DNA from: Linnemannia hyalina
Lineage: Eukaryota; Mortierellomycota; Mortierellomycetes; Mortierellales; Mortierellaceae
Length of the DNA: 64,000 nt
Assembly: GCA_019671135.1 (NCBI GenBank)
Contig: JAHRHY010000003.1
Location: 1,302,001-1,366,000 of the forward strand
Direction: 5' to 3'
Numbering within the stretch: position 1 is the first letter of the stretch; each line of letters begins with the position of its first letter. Of this stretch, positions 12,188 to 24,764 are shown piece after piece. The notes below the pieces were generated by a model that made no database searches, was not told the origin of the DNA, and worked only from the letters and a program-made list of their open reading frames with translations. The translations under genes were made by a program, and so were the position numbers.

Positions 12188-13230
12188 CGCACTGTGGATT
12201 AATTACGCGGAAAAGAAAGGGGGAAGTTGGAATGGTTGTCCCAGCAGCATGCAGTCCATGATGCCCCATAACCGAATAGATCCTTTGGGGGTGGGGGTGA
12301 AAGAGATTGAGAGAAGAGGGGGTATGTGAGATGGAGAGAGATGAAGAGCTGGTTCAGGCAATGTAAGCCTTTTGCATGATTGAGGCAGCAATGGCGAAGA
12401 GGGTAGGTTATCTTGTGGTGGTCATTGACAAGCAGATGGAGTGAGATCAAGGCACCAACAGCAGAGTGTTATTGTTGTTATGGCTCGTGCTCGTTGTGTT
12501 ATATTTTTTTGTTTTCCAAAAAAAAAAAATAACAAACAGAAAACACACGCGCACATACACCTGCAGGCAGGCGGAGAGGGGTTGGTGATGTCGGGTCTTT
12601 GATGACACTTGCATGTTGCATCCCATTGAGAGTTGTCTTGTGGACATGGTTCGAAATAAAGAGGAACAATGGGAAAGAACGCAAGGTCCGATATCACACG
12701 ATGAGTGCTTTTTTTTGCATGCTCTCTCTATCTTCAGTTCTCCTTTCCAAGGACCACGTTTCGTGTGCCTGAGAGTGGTTCTAATTTATGTGCACCTGTT
12801 TAAACACAACCTTCTTTTGTTTTCCAGCGCATTTCAACCGGAAGCGTCGGGTGAAGTGGGGATCGAAAGTCGATATCGAAGTCGAGCGATACGAGTGAAG
12901 GATTGCGTGCCTTCTGTCATTCCTTTCTCCTCTGCTGTCTTGCTCTTATCCTTCTTTTGTGTGAGGAAGGTTTTTTACTGTTTGTTGGGCAATTTGAGAG
13001 AACAATTAGCAGCTGTTCACCGAGACACGGCATCTCGGGATTATCCATCCCTAATGTCCTTTTGAGTAGTGTGTCTTGGTGGGTCAATTAGCCTGTTCAT
13101 ACTTTTTCTCAGACATTCCTGATCGTGGTAATCCTCTCCACCCACAGGGGCAAAGAGAAAGAAGAAAGGTGAGAAAACAACAGCCCTCATTTCTTATTTG
13201 TTTCTCGCCCCTTCTCTCTCTGTCTCTCTC

Positions 13231-13251
13231 CTCTCTCTCTCTCTCTCTCTC
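13231..13251 (+). repeat. (CT)n microsatellite
   Basis: About ten uninterrupted CT units in non-coding sequence. Confidence 0.85.
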
Positions 13252-13535
13252 CTTACCGTCAATTGCAGAGTGTAAATGATGACGCAGGGGGGAGGAACAA
13301 GCGCAGGATCAGGCAATGGATCAAGGGCAGGTAGGACGAAGAAGCGCAGGGGACACGTCAATCAAGGAGAAGGAAGATGGCAAGGATTTCCGAACTCCCC
13401 TGAACCATCATCGACTTTTGTTTTGTCCTTTGCCCTTCATCTTTTCTTACATTTCGCACATCACACATACTTGGATCGCTTGGATCTCTTGATGGAAACA
13501 CGCGCGCGTCTCAACCCCTGCCGTCCGTGGATGAA

Positions 13536-13560
13536 GCAAGGCAAGGCAAGGCAAGGCAAG
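13536..13560 (+). repeat. (GCAAG)5 microsatellite
   Basis: Five perfect GCAAG units directly following one another in non-coding sequence. Confidence 0.9.
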
Positions 13561-16500
13561 CACGTAACGTAAAAAAAGGGCCAAAAATAAAAAAAAATAG
13601 AGAGCACCGAGACGGAAAAAATAATAGCGCATTTTGTTGTATGTGTATCGGGCATCGTGCATAACTCACAGGCGGAAAATAGCCATGACATGACAAAGAT
13701 AATATATTTGAGCATACAAATTGACAATGGTCATTGCTCACGCTTTCGAAAGCATCAGTACATGTACAAGGACATCTCAACTCTCCCTCTTCCCTCACCC
13801 AAGCCCCTCCGCAAGTATCTATTTTTTTTTACGGTTTCGATGGAATTTTTACGTGCCGTTGGCTCACGTTGCTTCATCTCTGGAGCAGTGAGGAATGAGG
13901 AATGAAGAAGGCCCTTTCGCCAACCAACAGAATGTTGAGAAAACGAATAGATCGAAATAGGTACAAGTACAAAGATAGGGTCGGTCGACCTCCTCGTTTT
14001 CTTTTTGCAAGGGTCACTCGACACTATGATGTTCACATACCATTGTAAACTACCCATTGTGCATAATCTTTTCAAAGAGCATACATGCCTTGATGATGCT
14101 CTTGCTCTTGAGAAAAGATCCGGGCCCATGGACATGGGCTCGATGGGAAGAGAGCGAGAGGCGATTATGTTGTTTTGTAGATGTAGTTTATGCGATTGGT
14201 GTGTGTTTGTCGACGAGAATTTATTTACTTTTCCCTGATGATCTTTACAGTCTTTTTGTTTTTCGATCATTCCTCGGGTTTGAAAATGTTGCTTTCATTC
14301 CATTTACACAAGTGAGATAAGGAGAGAGAGAGAAAAGATGTGGAGATGAGGTATCGGGAAAGAGGCACAGGCGGGACTTCGCTTAAACTACCTTCTTCAC
14401 CTCCTACCTCAGCCATCTGTTTGGCCTCTTGATGCAGAAGCATCACAAAACAGTGGTTTCAGAGTTGGGGATGAAAGGGACGAAGCGAGGATGCATGCTT
14501 TCTGCAGGTTCATTTTCAAACTGGCACAGGCGCCCTCCATAGAAAAAAAAAACTCTAGGAAGACACCCTCCTTCGCTCAAAAGAAAAATGAACGAAAAGA
14601 AGAAACTGCAGAGTAGTTTCTCTTATCGCTTCTCTGTCAAGATGAATAATCCATTGCCCATATGGTTTTCCTCTTACAATTTCTCAGCAGGCAAGGCGCA
14701 ATAACGCTGCGCGGTTTGCGGTTTAGTTCTGCGCAAACAACAAAAAAAAAAAAAAAAAGACAGAAAGAAAATGTTGACTTTGTTTGGCTGGCTAATCTGA
14801 TAGCAAACAACATCTCCCTCACACTCCAATCCCTCCAACGCGGACTTTTCTTTTCTCTCTTTGCATTGCTACCGCTAGCGCTTCCCTCTCACCCACCTTC
14901 GTTCAGCGCGATTGGACCCCCTGTGCTTCTTCTCCTCCTGACGAATTGTGAATGAGCACTTCCCACTTCACACACAGCACTTCGCTTGCGTGCGAGGGGT
15001 TCATCCCTTTCTTCGCGGACATTCAAAGGCACTCCTCCTTTTTTCTCCGGAGGCGAGACAAAAGGGCCACTAAAACTTGTACAGTACAGTACTGTAGTTC
15101 CTATGTCTAGGATCTTCCATCGTCCTTTGTCATTGGTCCGAATAGAAAGAGAACCACCAAGAACGAACGATCTCTTTATTCTTTGATATGATGACAATCG
15201 CCATTTTATTGTGAAAGGGAGGTTTTTTTTTGTACATATTGTGAAAGGGAGGGGAACTGAATGGAGTTGAATGGATCAGGTTGGGGGGGAGTCGATAGTT
15301 GAAGATGGTAAGTAGAACGAAAGTGTAGGAAAGGGTAGGATCGGGTGTAGTTGTGAGGCCTTTTTCTTCTCTGTCTCCCTCTTTTTGCCGTTTGACCAGA
15401 TGCAAGGTAGACTACAATTCCGGAGGGAGGGCGAGAAGGAAGGGCGGGTAAAGGCCAACGAGCGATCTGGTTTCATTTTTTTGTTCTCTGTCATCGAACT
15501 CCTGACCCTGGACCTTGAAGTGACACTCGGGGGGGAGGGGGAGGGGGAAGGAAAAGGATCATTAGGCAATTGAGAAAAGGGCGAGTGGATGACAGGAGGG
15601 AAGACTGACGCAAGTGAACAGGCATTGCATGGGCATGCGATAAGAATATCCTTTCTTGGGCAACGTCATGGCCCTGTGTTGTTCTTCCTGATCTAACGAC
15701 CAGTGAGATCAAAGACATGGCAAGACATGTACTGTACACAAAGCAAAACATAAAAAAAATTGAGGGTGCTTGACGGCCGAGCGGTCGACTCCCACGCGAA
15801 AACAAAAGAAACAACTAGATTGTTCAGTGTCGCACAAGTACAAACGACACAAAAGATGTGGTATATTGTCTAGGGTCGGTTGACAAATAACAACAAGAGA
15901 ATAAACTAGACTTTCATGAACGTTCATATGCCGTAGCTTGCCACATTAGTCGAATAATGTTATTTTGTTTGTTTATTCAGGTACACACGACACAACCAGG
16001 CACTCAGACACACAGGTACACAGTTACCCAGTTCTTTGATCCCATGACGAGGTAAAAGAAGGAAGTTAAGGAACGTTAAAGTAAGATGAAACTGGAGGGA
16101 AAGAAGGGTAAAAGAAAATAGGATAAAAAACAAGCGCCCATACCGAGGGATTTACTGTCCATCAAGCAAGCAATAAAGTGGAGAAAGAGAATGTGTAATG
16201 AATGAGCGAGGGGAGTGTGTCCTGCAATGGTGTCAATGTTCAATGGCTATTGATTGATAACGAATGATCAGTGGATAAATCGAAAAACGCTATTGAGACA
16301 GATAGAATGACGTTGTGGTGGTGATGGTTCCTGGACCAAGGACAAGGATAAAAAAAACGTGGTAAGTGTAATAACTGTTGAGCGATTTAATTTTCTCTGT
16401 GCGCTGATAGGCTGTGTTTCTTTGCAGCTGATAAACCGCGCGGCCAAACTGTGTAAGACCCTTTCGTCATCTATTTTGTGGAGGGTACATTTGCACATAA

Positions 16501-17399
16501 TTGAACAGAGAGCAAATAGCAGAGGTGCAGTCTGACCACATCATGGCACATACACCCTGATCAGGTTTGCTTGCATGCCCCCCGCAACTGTCTTTGCCTC
16601 TGGCAATTGTCCACTTGCATTCGCTGAGTTATGGGGAGCATGTCATTGAGATGTATGAGCTCACGTCCCTCTCTTCTTTAATTCTCGCAAGTAAGAAGGA
16701 AGCAGAGGTGAATGAAGTCAGGCAATTGCAAAGGAGGAGATGTATTTACCCTGAAAGTGAGGGCAATCGATAATGTCTGCCCTCTCCAAATGGATGAACC
16801 TTTAAGTTCTAACGTAAGTATGGTTTTTGAAAAGTGAGATGGTTGGTTGCTACATACATTTTTCCGTGGGAGGACAGAGAGATCAGGCACCCGAACAAGT
16901 GGTAAGTGGTCGAATCGAAGGAGGAGAAAAAAAAGTGTTCGTGGTGGTTGAGACATGACCAAACATAGTGAGGTTTGAAAGTTCGCTTCCTCCATCACCC
17001 CCGGCCTGTGGTTCTTTGGCTGTCCTGTCCCCTTGTCTTGATCTGCAAGAGTCCCTTGCCTACTCTCTTTTACAAAGGTGGGAATGAATGGAGAATCAAA
17101 TGCCCGCAATCCCTTTTGTATTCAGTCGGGGTATCTCAATACATTCAATTCAATAGGAAGAGGAAGAAATGACGAATGGCACCAGAGGGAAAGAAGAGAT
17201 TCATTTTTCCGTGGACGGTTGATCGTCGTTGAGAGCTGAGCACTTTTTTTTTTCTTGTTCTGTTCTCGTCCACTCACACGTCAAGGCCTAGATAACACGA
17301 TTCTATTGTTATCCTGCAACGATTGAATTGATTACCCTTTTTCCTTCTTCTTGAACGCTGTCTCATTCACACACCACACACCATACCTCATTTTTTCTT

Positions 17400-17740
17400 A
17401 TTTTTTTTTTTTTCTCGATCCCTTTAAAAGGAGTTCCATCCCCACCTTTTTTTCCTTTTTTCATCATCATCATCTTCTCTTATCCTCCTCTCGTCTCTCC
17501 CTCTGAACTGTTCATTATTTATTTGGTGTTCAAGTCTCTCTCTCCTCTCTCTTTCCTTAATCTCTCTCTTCCTCTCCTTTCCTCTCTCTCCTTCACCAAA
17601 ACAACAACAACCACTCAACCTTAACACCCTACAGTTTTTGCCTATCCTGACTCGCTCAATCCCTTCGTTATCACAACACTCTTTGTGAACACAATCCCCC
17701 TCCTCCCCCTCCTCTCTCCACTCTCCACCCCACCTCCCCA
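17400..17740 (+). promoter_or_regulatory. Pyrimidine-rich 5' leader/core promoter region of PMA1
   Basis: About 340 bases of almost pure C/T sequence run up to the ATG at 17762, with few purines until the CAACAACAAC patch near 17600. CT-rich leaders are typical of highly expressed fungal genes and mark the transcription start region. I see no clear TATA element. Confidence 0.55.
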
Positions 17741-17761
17741 CTCTCTCAGCAACCACTAATA

Positions 17762-20700
17762 ATGGCTGACACTACCATCAAGGCCCAAACTGAGGGTCAG
17801 AACCTCAACGGCGCCAATATGAACACCATCGCGATTGAGGACTTGTACGACAAGGACAAGTTCGACATGTCGACCATGGAGACTGACAACATTTTCCAGC
17901 TCCTCAAGACCAGCGAATCTGGTCTTACCACCGCCGAGGCTGAATCCCGTGTTGAGAAGGTAAATATGAACAGATGATGTGTTTGTTGTTTGTTTGCATG
18001 GTACATCATGGCACGGACAGCAACGACAATGCTGATCTGCGAGTAGCCTAGTGAAAAGATTTTTTCCTTTTATCTCCGCGATGACACAGTGAATTAACCC
18101 TCATTCTCTGAAACACAAAAAATAATAGTTCGGCTACAACCGTCTGGAGCAAAAGACTGTGAACCCGATCATGCAGTTCTTGGCCTTCATGTGGAACCCT
18201 CTTTCTTGGGTCATGGAGGCTGCTGCCATCGTCGCCATCGTCCTTTCCAACGGAGGTGGTGAAGCTCCTGACTGGCCCGATTTCGTCGGTATCGTCCTCC
18301 TCTTGCTCGCCAACGCCACCATCGGTTACATCGAGGAGCGTCAGGCCGGAAACGCCGTCAAGGCCCTCATGGCCTCCCTCGCTCCCCAGGCCAAGATCAA
18401 GCGTGATGGCCAGTGGGCTACCCTCGAGGCCTCTTCCTTGGTTCCCGGTGATGTCATTGCTATCAAGCTCGGAGATATTGTCCCCGCTGATGCCCGTCTT
18501 ATTGATGCCGTCAACATCTCGATCGATCAGGCTGCTTTGACCGGAGAGTCCCTCCCCTCGAACAAGCACAACGGTGATGAGATCTTCTCTGGTTCGACTG
18601 TCAAGCAGGGAGAGGGTGAGGCTGTTGTCATCGGTACCGGTTCCAACACCTTCTTCGGTCGTGCTGCCAAGCTTGTCCAGATGGCCGGCGATGATGTCGG
18701 ACATTTGCAGATCGTTCTCGGTCGCATTGGTCGCTTCTGTATTGTCTCGATTGCCTTCTTCATCATTCTTGAGATCCTTGTCATGTATGCCGGTTTCCGC
18801 TTCACCTACCGCCGTGGTATCAACAACATCCTTGTCTTGCTCATTGGTGGTATCCCCATTGCCATGCCCACTGTCCTCTCCGTCACCCTCGCTATTGGTG
18901 CCCGCCAGCTCGCTGAGCACAAGGCCATTGTTACCCGCATGTCTGCCATCGAGGAATTGGCTGGTGTTACCATTCTCTGCTCTGACAAGACCGGAACTCT
19001 TACCCTTAACGAATTGACCATCGATCTCGCCAACGTCAAGGCCTACTCCTCTGTCTCCCCTGAGGACATTATCCTCTTCTCTGCCTACGCCTCCCGTGTC
19101 GAGAACCAGGATGCCATCGATACCTGTGTTGTCAAATCCCTTCCCGACCCCGCTTTGGCCCGCCAGGGAATTGAGCAGCTCGACTTTATCCCCTTCAACC
19201 CTACCGACAAGCGTACCCAGATGACCTACCGCCGCCTCTCCGACAACACTGTCCACCGTATCTCCAAGGGAATGTCGTCCATCATTCTCGATCTCTGCAC
19301 CCGCGACAAGACCGACGCCCAGATTGCTCAGATGCACGCTGATGTCGATGAGTTTGCCCGCCGTGGTCTTCGTGCCCTTGCTGTTGCTATGGAGGAGGTC
19401 CCCGAGGGCCTCAAGGACTCTCCCGGAACTGGTTTCACTCTCATCGGTCTTTTGCCCATCTACGATCCCCCCCGTCACGATACCAAGGAGACCATTGACC
19501 GTGCTCAGGCTTTGGGTGTCAAGGTTAAGATGATTACCGGAGACCAGCTTGCTATTGCCAAGGAGACCGGTCGTCGCCTCAAGCTCGGTGACCACATGTT
19601 CAACGCTTCTGTCCTCCGCGATGGTCCCCCCGCCGATGAGAACGTCAAGGCCAACACTATTGATGAGCTCGTCCTCGAGGCCGATGGTTTCGCTGGTGTC
19701 TATCCCGAGCACAAGTACGATATTGTTGCCCGTCTCCAGAACCTCGGTCATTTCACTGCCATGACTGGTGATGGTGTCAACGATGCCCCCGCTCTTGCCA
19801 AGGCCAACGTCGGTATTGCTGTCGCTGATGCTTCCGATGCTGCCCGCTCTGCTGCCGACATTGTCTTGACCGAGCCCGGTCTGTCTGTTATTATCGATGC
19901 CATCCTCGGATCCCGCCAGATTTTCCAGCGCATGCGCAACTACTCTGCCTACACCTGCTCGATCACCATCCGTGTCGTTCTTTGCTTCTCGATCATGGTC
20001 TTTGCCTGGAAGTTTGATTTCCCTCCCTTCATGATTCTTATCCTCGCCATCCTCAACGACGGAACCATCTTGACCATCTCCAAGGATCGCGTCGTCCCTT
20101 CGCAGTTCCCCAACCACTGGGACCTCAAGGAGATTTTCGGCTCTGCTATCGTCTACGGTATCTACCTCACCCTCTCGACCCTCGTTTTCTTTGCCGTCGC
20201 CGTCCACACCCAATTCTTCCAGAACATGGGTCTCAGCCAATGGGACCGTGATTACGGTGATGAGGGTAGATACAACGATTACCGTCTCCACTCGATTGTC
20301 TACCTCCAGGTTTCTACTCTCTCCCAGGCTTTGATCTTTGTCACCCGCTCCCAGGGCTTCTCCTTCATTGAGCGTCCCTCTGCCATCTTGGCCTTGGCCT
20401 TTGTCTTTGCCCAGGTCATTGCCACCTTGATCGCCGTCTACGCTAACTGGGGCTTCACCCAGATCGAGGGATGCGGATGGGGTTGGGCTGCCGCCGTCTG
20501 GGTCTGGAACCTCGTCTGGTACTTCCCTCTCGATCTCATCAAGTTTGGTCTCGCCCGTGTCTTCAAGCCCAAGTCGCACGCCGAGATTGTCCAGAGAGAG
20601 AACGACCTCCAGTTGGCCCGTACCCGCTCGACCCGCTCCTTCTACTCCTCCCACTTCGACCAGTACACCAACCAGCCCCGCAACTTCTCCCGCAAGAACT

Positions 20701-20822
20701 CTGTCGGTGGTCCCGTCACTACCGATGGCAAGTCCCTTGGCGTTTCTTCGCACGAGATGCGTCGCTTCAGCACCATCCAGGCTTCTCAAGTCTCTGCTGC
20801 CTTGGCCGGTCCTTCGCACTAA
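17762..20822 (+). CDS. PMA1: Plasma-membrane H+-ATPase (P3A-type P-type ATPase)
   Basis: Exons 17762-17959 and 18129-20822 join in phase 0 to give 963 residues. All P-type signatures are present: LTGESLP in the actuator domain (~203-209), CSDKTGTLT with the phosphorylated Asp near 352, and [20 protein letters not shown] near 612. About ten hydrophobic segments and the ending region with R-rich [11 protein letters not shown] match fungal proton pumps. It exports H+ at the plasma membrane using ATP, building the gradient that drives nutrient uptake. Codon use is strongly biased to C/T-ending codons, a sign of high expression, and this bias leaves a very long open frame on the opposite strand. 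Poly(A) signal AATAAA at about 20959. Confidence 0.97.
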
Positions 20823-22235
20823 ACCTTTAATACTTCGTTTTTAGTCTTTTGTTCAATTGGGTTATCTTTTTCATTACTGTCTATATCCGACTTCATAATC
20901 TTCTTCTTCCACCCTTTTTTTTCATTTACAACTCATTGTACAATACTTTCCCCACTAAAATAAACCATCTTTCTCAACATGATCTTACGTTTGTTCTTTT
21001 CTTCATCGTGTCAACGCCTTTGCATAACGACACCTTTTCGCTACTTTTTTCTTTTTTTCATGCATGACTTGAATAAAGGGGTGTTACAAAAAACACCCCT
21101 CAAACATCGTCTCGAATCGGGACAATTATCCACCAAACACAAAAAAAAATAAACTTGATGAGACAAACACAGTTTCCCCAAATGCAAAGTCAATCTTGGA
21201 CGGTATGGCCCTCACGAGACGGCTAGATATATGTGAAAAGAACATACAGGGTAGGGGTAGCGGGGGTGCTGGGTGTTGGGTGTAAACTCTCAATAGAAAA
21301 TGAATACAATGTGAGAATTGTGCTTTAATACGAACTTTAGTCTGGGGGGTTTGTAGTTTGTACACGCACGGCATCGTTGACATTATAGGAACTCGGTGTC
21401 ATCGCACCCATGAAACCAGATCGGTAACCATGAATGACAGAGAGAGAGAGAGAGTGATATTCATAACTGAAAGATGGCATCCATGAACGACAGGACCCCG
21501 CATCCATGGATGACGGAAGGTGGGCATTTCATGAATTGACAACGGATATTCATAAATTAACAGATGATCGATTACTAAAATAATCACCATGATCTCCCCA
21601 TTTCTCTTGCCTCTAGATCTCATAACATATCGGGGCACCTTTGTATTTACACTGAAACTGAACCCCCCAAAAATCGTAGTGTCCAAGATGATTCTCTCGC
21701 CTTTTTTTTTATTTTTTTTATTTTTTTTTCTCTCTTGAGGGGGGTCATCTCCACCTTGGACTGAAGCTGAGGCTCCGATCTTAGTTGACGATGCCATGAG
21801 GTGCCAATATCATATATTGCCCTCTCTCACATAAATAGTCAGTACCCGCCTTCGTTCAATAAACCTTGCCATTGTCAGCAAACTTTTGCTCTTGCTCATA
21901 TCCACACTTGCCTTCTCCTAAGCCTTGTCCTCTCGTCCTCTTGCCCTGCTATCCCTCCTTTTCTTTCTGTTAAAGACAAAGCAAACTTACACATTCGGGT
22001 AAACCACAGTGAAAGAGTATATGAGGGAGAAGAAATAATGTCTATTTTACACTTGATTTCCAAACAGTCAAATCCTTTCTCTTTCCTACCCATGCAGGCA
22101 AAGCTAAAAAGATATGAAAAACTTGAAAATGATAATGAAGAATAATAATAAAAAAACGACTGCTGACTAGGGACTAAAACGAAGAAAGAAATAAAGAAAA
22201 AGAAAAAGAAAAAGAAGACAAACTCCTGAATGAAA
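20823..22235. other. Convergent 3' region between PMA1 and CCR4
   Basis: 3' flanks of two convergent genes. T-rich and A-rich tracts, including a GAAAAA-type repeat near 22195-22220, but no credible gene. Confidence 0.55.
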
Positions 22236-24764
22236 CTACTTGCTGCTCGAAGGGCGACGGTTGTTGCCGTTGCCATTACCATTACCACCGCCATTGTGGT
22301 TGCTGTTATTGTTGCCCATGGCTCCAAAGTTGGGTGTCGATTTGGGGAGTGAGACTTGACTCCTGAACTTGAACTCAGCCAGGATGGGGACATGGTCCGA
22401 CGGGAAGTGAGCGTTAGGGAAGCCGACACACCGACTCATGTACTCCTTCTCCACGCCTCCCAACAATCCCAGGACGTTCAGGAAGTTGGACGAGTAATAA
22501 ATATAGTCAATCACCGCCACAAACGATGGTGTAAAGTTGGTGAACGGCAACTCGTTAACCTGGCTGTACGACGATCGAAGCGTCATCTTGTGAGAGAGTC
22601 CGTCCGTCGTGTAGCTTCCGTAGGCATGGTCTCCAAAATCGTCGTGGCCCTGTGCGACCGCTCCCTTGGTCAAGAACTCGTACACACCCGAGTCTGGCTC
22701 AGAGTTGAAATCTCCGCAGATCAAGGTCGGCAACTTGCCACCCACACTGTTGACAGTGGGGGTGGCTCCAGAGGAAGTTGGCAGATGGGCCCACTGGTTC
22801 GAAAGCTTGTCCAGCTCGTCCATCAACATGGCGACCTGAACCAGCTTGACATCCTTGAAGATAGGGTCCCAGTGGATGTGGGCATTGGCGACCACCACCC
22901 GATTGTGTGTATCCTTGTGCTCCAGGAGGGTGATGACAGAGATGTTGTCCTTGGTCATGACGCGGTTGAAGATGTCCTCTGTCTTCCTGAAGTCAGGTCT
23001 CTGGAGTGCAATATGGTTGAACTCTACAAGATGCTTATCAATCAAAGTGAACCTATCAATGTGGTAGAAAAGAGAATTGTTACAACTTCGCTACAACGAC
23101 ACGCTACGATTGAGTCCTCGTTTCAGTATAATGCTGCAGACTTACTTAGAGGCCTTGAAGAAGGTGGCGCAGCCATCCACGTTCCTGCGATCCTTCTCCG
23201 GCATGGTCTTGGCACGAGACTTGGGCCAGAAGACACTGTCATAATCGCCCTGCTGCTTCATCTGATCCTTGAAGTAATCGTCGTACTGACCAGACTCCAC
23301 CTCCTATAATTTGAATACACGAGAAAAAGAGACATCGTTAACATACATTTTCATTTTCTCTCCGTTTCACTAGCAAACATCATATAATTGAAAGCCCAAT
23401 GTACCTGGAGACAGATAATGTCGGCACTGTAGGCCAGAACCTCCTGGAGAATCAATTCTTTGCGGTATTCCCAAGCAAGGGCCCAAGACGGAGTGTAGCC
23501 ATACATCTGAGCCGTGGCGTACTTTTCAGCCAAAATGTTGTAGCAGAACATGGTGAAAGTATCCGTTCCTGTCGTTGCAGCGGCGACGCTGTCCTCCAGA
23601 GTAATCCACTCTCTCTCAGGTGGGGGCAATGGCACTATGTTCCAATTGATAATACGTTCGGTGGCGTTAGAACGAGTAGAAGTCGGCCATCATTGATTCA
23701 ACGCACCCCTAGTCCAACCGCAGACGCAAAAAAAAGTGCGCATTACCTTGACAGTTCTCGCGCAAGTAGGTGATGACAGTGCTGGTTCCGTCTTGCTGCA
23801 GGAGGTTCTTGAGACTCTCATTCAGCGGGTTGCCCTCCAGAGCCAAGATCTCCAGCTGAAACAGGGTGCCCAGTTCGGGAGGAAGGGTCACCAAGCCATT
23901 GTCGACCAAGAGAAGCTCCTTGAGGTTTGTCAGCAGACCAATCTCGGGAGGAATGGATGTGAGCTTGTTTCCAGAGGCATCCAAGATGGTCAATCCTGTC
24001 AGTCGACTGATTTCGGGAGAGAGATGGTGCAGGTTGTTGTGGTTGACATAGAGAGCGGTCAAGAACGAGTAGCCAAAGAGCTCCCTGCTGATGTTCTTGA
24101 GTCCCATGCCTCCAAGATCCAGAATCTTCCAGGGCTGAATGCTCTCCTTGTCCTTGTTCCCTGATCCAGCCCCGCTGTCGCCATTGGTCGTACCGGCAGC
24201 CGCCGTGGCACCATTCTTGGGGGGGCTATTGGGGTCTGTAATGGTGACGGCTGAGCTCAAGTTGGTGCTCCTGGCCACTGCCGCTGCCGCCCTAGCTCTG
24301 TAGTGAGGGGTGGACGACTGTCGAGAGACGTTGGCGTAGTGCATCTGCTGTTGATAGTGAGTGGCTGCGGCCCCAAGCTGAGGGGTGAGCGAAGCTGGGA
24401 GACTGGCAGGAGAGGAGACGCCCGACTGTTGATGGATCTGCACTTGATGGTTGAGCTGCTGCTGTTGCTGCTGGAGGTGATGGTTCAATGCCTGTTGCTG
24501 CTGTTGCTGCTGCTGTTGTTGCTGCTGTTGATGCTGATGTTGTTGGTGTTGTTGTTGTTGCTGCTGCTGAAACTTTTGGGCGAGGTTCATCTGAACGGGG
24601 TACCGGCCCATTCCGGCGTTGTACATTCCTGGTCCCATATGATATCCTGAGGAGGTAGGGGGTCCCACCAAGGACGAGGCTGAGGGTTGGGCGGGAGAAT
24701 ACATATTGTTGTCCGAGTTGGGACCATTGGTCTGATAGAGGATCGGATTGTAGTGGTTGGCCAT
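22236..24764 (-). CDS. CCR4: CCR4-NOT complex deadenylase subunit Ccr4 (LRR plus EEP nuclease)
   Basis: Minus-strand exons 24764-23747, 23634-23405, 23303-23146 and 23052-22236 join in frame to 740 residues. Domain order: a Pro/Ser/Gln-rich N-terminus with long poly-Gln tracts (~65-105), leucine-rich repeats (~215-335; LTSIPPEIGLLTNLKELLL), then an exonuclease-endonuclease-phosphatase domain with TFTMFCYNILAEKYA, VVANAHIHWDP, LICGDFNSEPDSGVY, IDYIYYS and FPSDHVPILAEF. These are the Mg2+-binding and catalytic motifs of Ccr4-type 3'-5' poly(A) exonucleases. The LRR links Ccr4 to Caf1/Pop2 in the CCR4-NOT complex, so this enzyme shortens mRNA tails in the cytoplasm. The C-terminus ends in an Asn/Gly-rich tail. 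Confidence 0.96.
24452..24570 (-). repeat. CAG/CAA repeat encoding poly-Gln in CCR4
   Basis: Mixed CAG/CAA/CAT codons on the minus strand encode several glutamine runs with interspersed histidines. It is coding, in frame, and located before the LRR domain. Confidence 0.9.

Larger units (their letters stand above)
9048..17761. other. 8.7 kb gene-poor spacer upstream of PMA1
   Basis: I found no ORF here with family resemblance, splice-linked exons or a credible start. The region is rich in homopolymers, CT/GA tracts and short satellites (9685-9738, 12159-12187, 13231-13251, 13536-13560). The last 350 bases are the strongly pyrimidine-rich leader of the H+-ATPase. It may hold distant regulatory sequence, non-coding transcripts or decayed genes. 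Confidence 0.6.

Noticed and set aside
12613..13065. 150-codon plus-strand frame in the long spacer
   Set aside because: No motif, no homologous pattern, and codon use unlike the real genes nearby.
15764..15800. tRNA-like GGCCGAGCGGTCGACTCC stretch
   Set aside because: It resembles a Leu/Ser tRNA D-arm, but no anticodon arm, T-arm (GTTCGANNC) or matching acceptor stem follows.
18048..20819. Open frame of 923 codons on the minus strand opposite PMA1
   Set aside because: It mirrors the plus-strand H+-ATPase, whose C/T-ending codons remove stops from the opposite strand. It has repetitive Gly/Asp/Glu composition and no family resemblance.
22356..23309. 317-codon plus-strand frame opposite CCR4
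   Set aside because: It is a shadow of the CCR4 nuclease exons and runs across their introns without domain content.
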